Position numbers and translations under genes: made by a program. A stretch of 64,000 nucleotides of DNA from Litoribacter populi. Its GTDB lineage: Bacteria; Bacteroidota; Bacteroidia; Cytophagales; Cyclobacteriaceae. Below are positions 43,463-54,306 of this stretch, piece by piece; positions within the stretch are counted from its first letter, which is position 1; every line of letters starts with the position of its first letter. Location: contig NZ_VMKN01000001.1 in assembly GCF_007483685.1 (NCBI RefSeq), forward strand, positions 2,854,442-2,918,441. Direction: 5' to 3'. The notes under the pieces are model-generated. The model saw only the letters and a program-made list of their open reading frames with translations, had not been told where the DNA came from and ran no database searches.

Positions 43463-43891
43463 ATGATTTCCATAAAAAAAGATAACGATTTCATAAGGGA
43501 AATATTGAAATCCCAAGAAGGTATTCAATTGGATTTCAAGCAGGGCATTTCAAATCAATCTAAAATCGCCAAAACTATTGCCGCCTTTGCAAATACTAAG
43601 GGTGGAAAACTTGTAATTGGCATTTCTGACAAAAAACAACTAATCGGCATTGATGCCGAGGAAGAAATGTTTATGATTGAACAAGCCAACCAAAAACACC
43701 TCCTTCCATCCGTGGAACTTAGCTTTGAGATTTTTGAAGTGGATTATATTGATGACGAAAAACTTCCCGAGGAAAAGTTTGTACTCGTAGTCACTATACT
43801 GGAAAGCAACCAGAAGCCGCATCTGCACACAGAAAATGAAACCAACACCTTATATATAAGGGATCAGGACAGATCCATTCCCTCAATTTAA
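43463..43891 (+). CDS. Stand-alone AlbA_2 (Schlafen-like) domain protein
   Basis: 142 residues. The AlbA_2 domain covers most of it: SQEGIQLDFKQGISNQSKIAKTIAAFANTKGGKLVIGISD, then the LIGIDAEE segment and a C-terminal part with HLHTENETNTLYIRDQDRSI. In most relatives this domain precedes a winged-helix or ATPase part and acts in nucleic-acid binding or regulation; here it stands alone. It is convergent with the next gene (11 bp between stops). Confidence 0.85.
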   Translation: MISIKKDNDFIREILKSQEGIQLDFKQGISNQSKIAKTIAAFANTKGGKLVIGISDKKQLIGIDAEEEMFMIEQANQKHLLPSVELSFEIFEVDYIDDEKLPEEKFVLVVTILESNQKPHLHTENETNTLYIRDQDRSIPSI

Positions 43892-43902
43892 AAATCGACA
43901 AT

Positions 43903-44265
43903 TTATCTCCCTCCAAGAGATACCCCCAAAAGGGAATTTATTAATGATAATATAAAACTAAAAAGAAGCGCCCACCAAAAACCATCTACAGCAAATCCTG
44001 GAATAATCTCGGCGGCGATTAGGATAATCAGCGCATTGATCACCAAAAGAAAAAGACCAAGGGTCATTACAGTGATGGGAATGGTTAACAAGATAAATAT
44101 TGGCTTTATGGTAATGTTCAGTAATGATAATAGTGCTGCCACCACGATGGCGGTCAAGTATCCATCAACCCCTACACCTGGCAACAAAAAAGCCGTGATA
44201 ACCACTGCCAATGCAGCCACAATAAGTTGAACTAATATTCCCATAGCTTCTTTAGATCTGCTCAT
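43903..44265 (-). CDS. YvlD-like four-helix membrane protein (phage holin family name)
   Basis: 120 residues with four membrane helices (about 7-28, 33-49, 57-88, 95-115). The PF04020 pattern is visible: FLLPGVGVDGYLTAIVVAALLSLLN, IKPIFILLTIPITVMTLGLFLLVINALIILIA and IPGFAVDGFWWALLFSFILSLIN. Despite the database label 'phage holin family', such genes are chromosomal and are linked to envelope stress in Bacillus (YvlD). No phage genes are nearby. An alternative start is the ATG six codons downstream (MGILVQL). Confidence 0.88.
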   Translation of the reverse strand: MSRSKEAMGILVQLIVAALAVVITAFLLPGVGVDGYLTAIVVAALLSLLNITIKPIFILLTIPITVMTLGLFLLVINALIILIAAEIIPGFAVDGFWWALLFSFILSLINSLLGVSLGGR

Positions 44266-44418
44266 AAAAGTAGGTTATTTTATTTAAATTTATAGAAAAG
44301 GAATTATTTGCGGCAAAATAATCGTTTATACTGTCTAGCTCTGTTACCAAAAACATGATTCTCGTCATGTTTGAGAAAAATTAGCCCCCCTCGGTTTATC
44401 TTTCTGGCAATTTGAAAG

Positions 44419-44426
44419 TATCTTTG
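44419..44426 (+). promoter_or_regulatory. Bacteroidota -7 box TATCTTTG
   Basis: Exact TAnnTTTG, 30 bp ahead of the GTG start of the desaturase gene at 44457. Confidence 0.6.
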
Positions 44427-44456
44427 CAGTTCTTATTAATTTTAAATTCAGTATAA

Positions 44457-45206
44457 GTGATCTTAATCGTCTTCTTCTTACTCCACTGGTATTTCTCTCT
44501 ATTTTGCCAGAGTTTCTTTCTACACCGTTATGCGGCACACCAGATGTTTGTCATGACAAAATTCTGGGAAAGATTCTTCTATATATTCACTTGGGTATGC
44601 CAGGGAAGCAGCTACCTCTCCCCTAGGGCCTATGCGGTTTTGCACAGAATGCACCATGCATACAGCGACACCCCTAAGGATCCGCACAGTCCGCATCATA
44701 CCGAAAATCTCTTCACCATGATGTGGAAGACCAAAAACATTTACAACGAATATTTCTCCTTCAGGCTTAAGCCGGAAGAAAGGTTCTCAAAAGATGTTCC
44801 AGACTGGAATAAATTTGACCTCTTCGCGGATTCTATGATGGCTCGTGTAGGTTGGGGAGTGTTCTACATATTAATATATGTATTGAGCATAAGCGTGTTT
44901 GAATTACCAGGCACCCACTGGGCAATGTACCTTTTACTACCTATTCACTTTATGATGGGACCTGTTCACGGAGCAATTGTAAACTGGAGCGGCCACAAGT
45001 ATGGCTACGCCAACTTTGACAACAATGACAAATCTAAAAACTCTCTCCTACTGGACTTTCTTATGTTGGGTGAGTTGTTTCAAAATAACCACCACAAGTT
45101 GCCAAAAAGAGTCAACTTTGCTGTTAAGTGGTACGAATTTGATCCTACTTACCCGATAGTTAAGTTACTGCATGCCACTAGGATCATCAAGTTGAAGACC
45201 ACATAA
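44457..45206 (+). CDS. Acyl-CoA/fatty acid desaturase
   Basis: 249 residues from GTG at 44457. Three histidine boxes bind the di-iron centre: LHRYAAHQ (about 22-29), HRMHHAYSDTPKDPHSPHH (about 64-82), and NNHHKLPKRVNF near the C-terminus. Hydrophobic helices lie between them (FFYIFTWVCQGSSYL, WGVFYILIYVLSISVF, MYLLLPIHFMMG). It introduces a double bond into saturated acyl chains in the inner membrane. The GTG start fits the -7 box 30 bp upstream. A strong terminator follows, so it is a single-gene unit. Confidence 0.93.
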   Translation: MILIVFFLLHWYFSLFCQSFFLHRYAAHQMFVMTKFWERFFYIFTWVCQGSSYLSPRAYAVLHRMHHAYSDTPKDPHSPHHTENLFTMMWKTKNIYNEYFSFRLKPEERFSKDVPDWNKFDLFADSMMARVGWGVFYILIYVLSISVFELPGTHWAMYLLLPIHFMMGPVHGAIVNWSGHKYGYANFDNNDKSKNSLLLDFLMLGELFQNNHHKLPKRVNFAVKWYEFDPTYPIVKLLHATRIIKLKTT

Positions 45207-45212
45207 TCACGG

Positions 45213-45238
45213 GCCGCTAGAGATAGCGGCCTTTTTTA
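45213..45238 (+). terminator. Intrinsic terminator of the desaturase gene
   Basis: GGCCGCTA-GAGA-TAGCGGCC followed by six T. Confidence 0.9.
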
Positions 45239-45391
45239 GCTTTAAAATAACGAATTAATTAATTTTTAAACTAAGAAACTTGTTAATCTTAATGATTTTC
45301 ACTATTTTTACAGTGCCGATAGAAAGATTTAGCCAAAAAATTTGCTTTAAAAAAACTAACTGATTAAGTTACAAAAAAAAACCATACGAAC

Positions 45392-45760
45392 ATGAGAGAA
45401 TTAACACGCGCAGAAGAGCAGGTTATGCAGATTCTATGGGATATCGAGAAAGGTTTTGTCAAAGATATCCTCGCAAAAATGAATGAGCCGAAACCGGCTT
45501 ACAACACTGTTTCCACAATCATCCGGATTTTGGAGAGAAAAGGCTTTGTAAAGCACAAGGCTTATGGTAAATCTCACGAATACTACCCAATAGTTTCGAA
45601 AGATTCATACAGAAGCTTCTCTATTAAAAACCTGCTTACAGGTTACTTTGGAGGGTCATTCACCAAACTGACCTCATTCTTTGCCAAAGACGAGAATTTA
45701 GACGTCAAAGAGTTAGAGAAACTTATGGATGAGGTCAAGTCAGATGTAATTAACAAATAA
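45392..45760 (+). CDS. BlaI/MecI/CopY family transcriptional repressor
   Basis: 122 residues. A winged helix (about 3-75): ELTRAEEQVMQILWDIEKGFVKDIL, PAYNTVSTIIRILERKGFV, KSHEYYPIVSKDSYRSF. A C-terminal dimerisation helix (LMDEVKSDVINK) follows. It acts as a dimeric repressor inactivated by proteolysis when its partner peptidase is triggered. The M56 peptidase gene starts one base after its stop, so the two form the usual repressor/sensor pair. No beta-lactamase or penicillin-binding protein gene is adjacent. Confidence 0.95.
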   Translation: MRELTRAEEQVMQILWDIEKGFVKDILAKMNEPKPAYNTVSTIIRILERKGFVKHKAYGKSHEYYPIVSKDSYRSFSIKNLLTGYFGGSFTKLTSFFAKDENLDVKELEKLMDEVKSDVINK

Positions 45761-45761
45761 C

Positions 45762-48239
45762 ATGGCTGCGGCTATCAATTATATTTGGCAGAGCACCTTT
45801 TGTCTGTTCTTTTTTTACGGAATATACTGGTGCTTTATCAAAAATGAAAAAGCCTTTACCTTGGCTAGGGTTTACATTTTAATTACCCCCCTCCTAGCCC
45901 TGCTTTTTCCTATAATTGAGATCCCGGTTGACTTCAACAAACCCAGTATTTCTCTGGAAAACACCAATTTCTACCAGGTGCTTGCTGCACAGCAAGCACC
46001 TGAAGAAATTGCCGGTTCATTTGGCCTTCCCGAGGTCACAGTAAGCAGCTCTAGACTTCCAGCCTTATGGGAGATCACAGACTACCTTTTTCTGATTTAC
46101 CTTTTTATCACCCTTTTATTGGCGGCCAAGCTTATCGCCCAATTTTATCAACTTCAGGCTCTTTTCCGTAAAGGCTGGTACGAATCCTCCTACCATATTA
46201 AGGACAACTATCTAAAAGTCCCGACATTTGGCCTAGCACCAATTTTCTCCTATTTCAACCGCCTATTTTGGGACAATACAGAAAAACTTACAGAATCTGA
46301 AAAATCCCAGATTCTCAACCACGAAATTGAACACATCCGTCAAGGACACTCCTATGACGTGATTTATTACCAAGTATTAAGTTTACTATTCTGGTTCAAC
46401 CCCGCCATTCATCTCATGCGCTCTGCGCTCGTAGACACTCATGAGTATTTGGCTGACGAGAAAGTGCTGGCTAAGGTCCAGAACAAGGAAACCTACAAAA
46501 AATTAATCATTAGAATAGCTTTTAAAGGCCTAGATCTTCCTATCGGCAATTACTTCATTAGATCTACAACCCTTAAAAGAATATTGATGATGAAAAAGTC
46601 ACCGAAAATCAATTGGTATAAAATGGTGATGGTTTTGCCTCTGACAGTCATGCTGCTCGGATTGGTATCCATGAAAACCTATCAGCCAGCCTTTCTACCT
46701 GAAAGTATCAGCCGAAGTAGTATTTCCGAGCTGGAAAACAAACTGGTAAATGCCAAAGACACCCTTGAGGTTGGGATTAAGGTAGTCAAAATCAAGCAAC
46801 CGCAACATTATGAACTGATCAGTCCGCTAAAGGACGGTACTCTTACTGCCCAGATTGGGGAACTTCAATACACCTTTACTAATATCCAAGATGATCAGGA
46901 ATACATAAAAGTGCTGGGTATGATTGACAATCTTCGCATACAATCTCCTACTACCAAATTGTATGGTAAGATGTATGAAAAGAAAGTTGACGAAGAGGCT
47001 AGGCCTAAGGATGGGAAGGAGGCGTGGAACCAGTTTCTTAAAAATGCCATCAGTATGCCTGAGAAAGAAAGGATGTTAAACCTCCAAAGAGAGTTGGAAA
47101 TTGAGTTTGTCGTGGATGAAAAAGGCAATATTGAGGAGCCAGTTGTAAAAAGAAGTTTTGGCGGTGGGTTGGATGAAAAAGTAATTGCTACCCTTACTTC
47201 TCCCGAAGCTCCCAAGTGGGAACCGGCGAAAAAGGATGGTAAACCAGTCCCTTCTGTCCATAGCATTCGCCACTTTCTAGCCAGCCAGGGTGTCAGGTCT
47301 GAGAGCCATGATTTTTTTCCTACCCCTTCACGAGCTAAAACTGAAACCCCTAGAACCGTAAGGCCTGTAATCGGTGAAAATGAGGTTTATGATGTAGTTC
47401 AGGATCCACCCATGCCTGCAGGTGGAATGGAAGCTTGGCAACAATATTTATCCAGAAATATTAAATACCCAGAAAAAGCACGGGAAAACAATATTCAAGG
47501 TACTGTATATGTAGTATTCACAGTAACCAAAGAGGGAAAGCTAGAAAATCCAGATGTACTTAGGGGGATTGGAGGCGGTGCCGATGAAGAGGCTATCCGA
47601 TTGATTAAAAATGCTGAGGATTGGATTCCTGGAAAACAAAGAGGGGAGGAAGTTAATGTCCGCATGAGACTTCCTATTCGGTTTAAAATAGATGGAAGCG
47701 GCAGCAGTGAGGAAAGATTTATTGAAGTGAATCCAGGCCACACTACTCCAGAATTAGTGGTCACAGGTTACGGTACTCAACCAAGGAAAAAGGAAATTAG
47801 AATCAATATCAAATCCAAGGACGAGATAAATTTTGATAACAAAACCTTCAGCTTAATTCAATTTGAATCCTATTTGGAAAGTTACCTTAGAAACCTTGGT
47901 GGAGATATCCAGATAACCGCAAACATCTCTGCTAATGATGAGGTGAAAATTGGGCATGTTAAAGATTTGGAAAAGGTGTTGGCTAGAAAGGGCATCCGAA
48001 AATTAAATTATATAGACCTAAAATCCGATGTAGCCAATATTAGCATCAAGGAGACCACTCCAAAAAATGAACAGCCTCTCTATCTTGTAGATGGCAAGGC
48101 TTTCGAGCATGAAAAATTAAAGGACCTTGATCCAGGTCAAATAAAAAGCTTTGAGGTTCACAAGCCATCAAAGGCAACTACTGAACTGTATGGTGAGGAT
48201 GCCCAAAATGGAGTGATTGTGATTACAATGAAAGATTAA
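45762..48239 (+). CDS. BlaR1-type M56 sensor metallopeptidase with TonB and plug-like domains
   Basis: 825 residues in a composite architecture. Membrane helices flank an M56 peptidase domain with NHEIEHIRQGH (HExxH, His187 to His191) and DTHEYLADEKVL. A further membrane helix follows near 290-310 (MVMVLPLTVMLLGLV). Two TonB C-terminal-like domains follow: about 400-500 (LEIEFVVDEKGNIEEPVVKR) and about 555-650 (GTVYVVFTVTKEGKLENPDVLR, MRLPIRFKI). The last 60 residues resemble the plug of TonB receptors (PLYLVDGKAFEHEKLKDLDP, TTELYGEDAQNGVIVITMK). It is paired with the BlaI repressor one base upstream; the signal is unknown. Confidence 0.9.
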   Translation: MAAAINYIWQSTFCLFFFYGIYWCFIKNEKAFTLARVYILITPLLALLFPIIEIPVDFNKPSISLENTNFYQVLAAQQAPEEIAGSFGLPEVTVSSSRLPALWEITDYLFLIYLFITLLLAAKLIAQFYQLQALFRKGWYESSYHIKDNYLKVPTFGLAPIFSYFNRLFWDNTEKLTESEKSQILNHEIEHIRQGHSYDVIYYQVLSLLFWFNPAIHLMRSALVDTHEYLADEKVLAKVQNKETYKKLIIRIAFKGLDLPIGNYFIRSTTLKRILMMKKSPKINWYKMVMVLPLTVMLLGLVSMKTYQPAFLPESISRSSISELENKLVNAKDTLEVGIKVVKIKQPQHYELISPLKDGTLTAQIGELQYTFTNIQDDQEYIKVLGMIDNLRIQSPTTKLYGKMYEKKVDEEARPKDGKEAWNQFLKNAISMPEKERMLNLQRELEIEFVVDEKGNIEEPVVKRSFGGGLDEKVIATLTSPEAPKWEPAKKDGKPVPSVHSIRHFLASQGVRSESHDFFPTPSRAKTETPRTVRPVIGENEVYDVVQDPPMPAGGMEAWQQYLSRNIKYPEKARENNIQGTVYVVFTVTKEGKLENPDVLRGIGGGADEEAIRLIKNAEDWIPGKQRGEEVNVRMRLPIRFKIDGSGSSEERFIEVNPGHTTPELVVTGYGTQPRKKEIRINIKSKDEINFDNKTFSLIQFESYLESYLRNLGGDIQITANISANDEVKIGHVKDLEKVLARKGIRKLNYIDLKSDVANISIKETTPKNEQPLYLVDGKAFEHEKLKDLDPGQIKSFEVHKPSKATTELYGEDAQNGVIVITMKD

Positions 48240-48247
48240 ATTTATAA

Positions 48248-48280
48248 ATGGCCTCAAACAAGTTTGAGGCCATTTTCTTT
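48248..48280 (+). terminator. Intrinsic terminator after the M56 peptidase gene
   Basis: ATGGCCTCAAAC (48248-48259) is fully complementary to GTTTGAGGCCAT (48262-48273), followed by TTTCTTT. Confidence 0.88.
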
Positions 48281-48417
48281 ACCTTTCTATTTGAGTCGGT
48301 AAATTACAAAAAGTATTTTGAACTAAACAAAACAATTTTTACACCTTATTTTTTGCATTTTACGTAAACTTCAACTATTTTAGTTTCACTTTTACACCGA
48401 CACTAAACTTTTTATAA

Positions 48418-49593
48418 ATGCGAAGAGAACTTTTCAAGATCCAAGTAGGGATCGTAGGTACCGGCACCATCGCTAGAGGATTGGCGAAGCTGATCAGCAA
48501 AAGAAAGGACATGGAGATTTCTTACATCCTTACAAGAAGGAAGGGACATGTTCCTGATTTAGGGGTGCCTCAGAAATATATTACCCAATCCATTCAGCAG
48601 ATATTAGAACATTCCGACATTCTTGTTGTCAGCACTGGGGACCCAATCTATTCCACTGCAATTATTGATCTAGCCTTCCAATATGGAGTCAAGGTGGTTA
48701 CCATGGATGCAGATACCCAAGTGCTTTCCGGTAGCTGGCTTTCTACCAGGGGACTACTTACGGAAGCAGAAGGCGACCAGCCAGGCTGTCTTGCAGCTTT
48801 GAGGGAGGAAGCTCTACAAATGGGATTTACTCCACTTGTGTATGGAAACATCAAGGGTTTTTTGAACCAGAATCCAAGTTTTGAAGACATGATCTATTGG
48901 GCCAAGAAGCAGGGCTTTACATTCAATTCAGTTACCTCTTTTACCGACGGGACCAAGTTGCAGATTGAGCAGGCCCTGGTTGCTAATGCATTTGGAGCTT
49001 CTATTGCTAGACGTGGCTTGATCGGAGAAGAAACAGACAGCTTGGAGATTGGGGCATTTAATTTGGCAAAAACTGCATCCGCTCAAAACAAAGTTTTGAG
49101 TGATTACATAATTTCTCCAACAGCACCTCCAGGTGTATTTTTAGTAGGTACCCATCATGAAGACTTGGCGGCCGGTTTGAAGACCTATAAAATGGGAAAT
49201 GGGCCACATTATCTACTCTACAAACATACCCATCTTTGCTATTTTGAAATTCCTAAGACTATCCTTAAGTTTTATCATACGGACAAGGTTTTGATAGACA
49301 ATGGAAAATCCCCTTCAGTTTCAGCGGCTTCTATAGCTAAGCAACGTATAGAAGTAGGAACGATTCTGAACAAAGGAATCGGGAGCATGGAAGTCAGAGG
49401 GGAAGCAATGGAGATTTCTGAAGAACCCAACCATGTCCCTATAGGGTTAATGAGCAACGTCCATTTCACACGCTCTGTGGAGCCTGGACAAGTGATCACT
49501 TTTGATGATATTGAAATTAATGATTCCTTGGCTCTTACAGCTTGGAAGGAAACACTATTACAAGAAAATAACATTTTTAGACATGTTGGATAA
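48418..49593 (+). CDS. SAF-domain NAD(P)-dependent oxidoreductase, homoserine-dehydrogenase-like (COG4091 type)
   Basis: 391 residues. An N-terminal Rossmann domain has KIQVGIVGTGTIARGLAKLIS and ILVVSTGDPIYSTAII. A substrate domain follows with MDADTQVLSGSWLSTRGL and TSFTDGTKLQIEQALVANAFG. The C-terminal SAF domain (about 320-380) has VSAASIAKQRIEVGTIL and SVEPGQVITFDDIEI. COG4091 is annotated as predicted homoserine dehydrogenase with a SAF domain, but the true reaction is not established for most members. The stop overlaps the start of a glycosyltransferase gene by 11 bp, suggesting a role in making an unusual sugar or polyol for a surface glycan (inference). Confidence 0.85.
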   Translation: MRRELFKIQVGIVGTGTIARGLAKLISKRKDMEISYILTRRKGHVPDLGVPQKYITQSIQQILEHSDILVVSTGDPIYSTAIIDLAFQYGVKVVTMDADTQVLSGSWLSTRGLLTEAEGDQPGCLAALREEALQMGFTPLVYGNIKGFLNQNPSFEDMIYWAKKQGFTFNSVTSFTDGTKLQIEQALVANAFGASIARRGLIGEETDSLEIGAFNLAKTASAQNKVLSDYIISPTAPPGVFLVGTHHEDLAAGLKTYKMGNGPHYLLYKHTHLCYFEIPKTILKFYHTDKVLIDNGKSPSVSAASIAKQRIEVGTILNKGIGSMEVRGEAMEISEEPNHVPIGLMSNVHFTRSVEPGQVITFDDIEINDSLALTAWKETLLQENNIFRHVG

Positions 49594-50491
49594 TTACCCA
49601 AATGAAAGTCTGCCATTAGTTTCAATAATCGTAGTGACGTATAATTCAGGTAAGTTTATAATTGAAACCCTGAACAGCGTAAAAAATCAGGAATATCAAA
49701 ACATTGAATTGATTGTCACCGATGACAATTCCAAGGATGACACCGTAGCATTAATCCAAAATTGGATGCTGAATAATGCAAAGCGGTTTATCAACTTTGA
49801 ATTAGTCACCAGCAATATAAATGGGGGTATCGCACCTAATATTAATCGTGCACTAAAATTTATTAGCGGAGAGTGGGTAAAAGTTTTGCCTGGAGATGAT
49901 ATTCTTTTTCCCGACGCAATTTGGAAAATGTTGAACAACGAAATTGACCCTTCAGTTGGCTTAATATATAGCCAAGCTCATGCTTTCTATGACATAAAAA
50001 AAATGGATGGACCGATCTTTGGATCTGCACTTCCAAAGCCATATGAACGATCCCTGTTATTGGATAATCCAATTCCAGCAATGGCAACCCTCATTCGTAG
50101 AGATGCAATTGAAACCTTGGATGGGTATGATGAGCGGTATCCTTTTATAGACGACTTGCCCATGTGGTACAAAATTGCCATAGAAAAATGGGAAATCAAA
50201 TTTTTGGAATGTGTAACTGCTGGCTACCGTCTCCATACGCACAATATTTCCAAGTCAGGCTATAACCCCTATTATAAATCCCTATACCAATTTCAAAAGG
50301 AAAACTTTATCTGGACGGGTCTGAGATATGGGTTATTCTATTTGACTTATACCAGATATCTTGATTACATCATTTATAGAATCAAAGAGAATCGTTCCCA
50401 TCCTATTGCCTGGAAATTTGCCGACAGCCTAAACTTTCTAAAACCCTCCTTCTGCTGGGATTACTTTAAGGTGAAAATTGGCTGGGGCTAA
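49583..50491 (+). CDS. Glycosyltransferase family 2 protein
   Basis: 302 residues from the ATG at 49583. The GT-A fold is clear: LPLVSIIVVTYNSGKFIIETL, IELIVTDDNSKDDTVALIQ, NGGIAPNINRALKFISGEWVKVLPGDDIL (the nucleotide-sugar and metal site with Asp-Asp), and the acceptor-side IPAMATLIRRDAIETLDGYDERYPFIDDLPMW. No membrane helix is evident. It overlaps the upstream SAF oxidoreductase by 11 bp and its own stop overlaps the convergent next gene by 4 bp. Sugar donor and acceptor are unknown. Confidence 0.93.
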   Translation: MLDNYPNESLPLVSIIVVTYNSGKFIIETLNSVKNQEYQNIELIVTDDNSKDDTVALIQNWMLNNAKRFINFELVTSNINGGIAPNINRALKFISGEWVKVLPGDDILFPDAIWKMLNNEIDPSVGLIYSQAHAFYDIKKMDGPIFGSALPKPYERSLLLDNPIPAMATLIRRDAIETLDGYDERYPFIDDLPMWYKIAIEKWEIKFLECVTAGYRLHTHNISKSGYNPYYKSLYQFQKENFIWTGLRYGLFYLTYTRYLDYIIYRIKENRSHPIAWKFADSLNFLKPSFCWDYFKVKIGWG

Positions 50492-51588
50492 AACTTCCAC
50501 TGAAGACGCATGTCAATATTTTCGGCTACATGGGCATGAGTTTTCAAGGAGGCGCCCAGATGTAAACCTTCCCAAACCCGATATTGGATAATATATCTTT
50601 GATAAAAATTATTAGTAGTATAATTATCTGGTTTGGAAGCATAGTAGGCAAATCTTTGTGCAAACTCAAATCGGCCAAATAGGAAATGGTGCGAAATAAA
50701 AGGAGCCGCTATAAACCCATTGCCAATCTCTTCTGATTGATTAAGAGATTGGTCATTGATAAACTCTCCGCCCAGTCCAAGAGCATTAATTCCACTGACG
50801 GCATGGTAAGCACCTGCACCTACCCCTACTACCCAGTCTCTCCCCTCCCGGAATTCACTTTTTCTTTGAGTTGAAAAAATCTCCGCATAATATTTCATTC
50901 CGCTCTTTAGCTTTTTTGGAGCATGTTCCGGAAAAGGCTGTCTATCAAAATAGTAAGTTACCCCAGCCCCTAGCATAGGGTAATTCATTCCTCTATTGGG
51001 CTGGCTTTGTCCTCCGTTGGAGATATGATTATAGAAAAGAGAAAGATTGCCATCCAAGCTTTCTGAGATTTGGAAATTCAGCCGTGGCTGTAAATAAATC
51101 AAAAAACTCAATGGTGAACTAAAAAACTGATTTTCAGGATTATCCTCCTCATCATATACTCTTGTAAGATAACTTGTTCCAATTCCGCTTCTCAATGAAA
51201 TATTGATATTTTTCAACCTAACCAAAATCGGTTCAATAAAAGTTGAAACCGAAAAAGCCTGACCTAGTACATCGGGATTATTGAAATCATGGAAATTTAA
51301 CTGTACCCCCCAGTCAAAAAAACAATTACAAATTTCATATGCTTCCTTACTCAGTTGCATTTGGGAATAGGTCAATTGGATGCCAATCGGATTGGTATTG
51401 GATACTGCCCGCAGATCCTCAGCATGAGGAATAATAAAGCCATATTTAATTTCAGCATTCAGTTTTTGGATCTTTTGGGCATTTGAAGTAAAGGAGAGCA
51501 AACATAATAGTATGGGAATAAAGTGTTTCAAGATGGTTACTATTGAATTTTTGACAAAAAAAGAACTTAACCTTTGCATTTTCAACAT
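50488..51588 (-). CDS. Acyloxyacyl hydrolase / PagL-like lipid A deacylase
   Basis: 366 residues. A signal peptide (about 17-37, HFIPILLCLLSFTSNA) is followed by an outer-membrane barrel. The PagL-like motif is in GNLSLFYNHISNGGQSQPNRGMN, with the histidine and serine of the catalytic pair (H-I-S-N). A further strand region (RDWVVGVGAGAYHAVSGINA, GNGFIAAPFISHHFLFGRFEF, EGLHLGASLKTHAHVAENIDMRLQW) makes it about twice the length of PagL, possibly two PagL-like barrels or one larger barrel. It would remove an acyl chain from lipid A. The start may be the ATG three codons in. It diverges from the met riboswitch, 46 bp away. Confidence 0.85.
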   Translation of the reverse strand: MLKMQRLSSFFVKNSIVTILKHFIPILLCLLSFTSNAQKIQKLNAEIKYGFIIPHAEDLRAVSNTNPIGIQLTYSQMQLSKEAYEICNCFFDWGVQLNFHDFNNPDVLGQAFSVSTFIEPILVRLKNINISLRSGIGTSYLTRVYDEEDNPENQFFSSPLSFLIYLQPRLNFQISESLDGNLSLFYNHISNGGQSQPNRGMNYPMLGAGVTYYFDRQPFPEHAPKKLKSGMKYYAEIFSTQRKSEFREGRDWVVGVGAGAYHAVSGINALGLGGEFINDQSLNQSEEIGNGFIAAPFISHHFLFGRFEFAQRFAYYASKPDNYTTNNFYQRYIIQYRVWEGLHLGASLKTHAHVAENIDMRLQWKF

Positions 51589-51634
51589 TGATCGCTTTAC
51601 TTTGTTTTATCCTTTCACTTTTTGAGTGTTGGGA

Positions 51635-51740
51635 TTTATAAAGAAGAGGTAAGAGACAGGCTCTATGATCCTCTGGCAACCTGGAAAATCCAAGGTGCCA
51701 ATTCCTGCCCATTGAGAATATCCTCACTGGGAGATATAAA
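51635..51740 (+). ncRNA. SAM-I riboswitch (S-box leader)
   Basis: All four SAM-I helices can be drawn. P1 is TTTATA (51635-51640) with TATAAA (51735-51740). P2 starts at AGAGG and closes with CCTCT before GGCAACC. P3 is CCTGG against CCAAGG, followed by the family-typical GGTGCCAATTCCTGCCC. P4 is CCCATTGAG with CTCACTGGG. The pseudoknot fits CAGG (51656-51659) with CCTG (51704-51707). It precedes metY-metX-hom. No run of T typical of an intrinsic terminator is seen downstream, so control is probably translational, or uses a terminator I cannot recognise. Confidence 0.93.

Positions 51741-54295
<2,555 letters not shown>

Positions 54296-54306
<11 letters not shown>

Noticed and set aside
43903-44265. 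Gene labelled 'phage holin family' as a sign of a prophage
   Set aside because: The PF04020/YvlD type is a normal chromosomal membrane protein; no other phage gene lies near.
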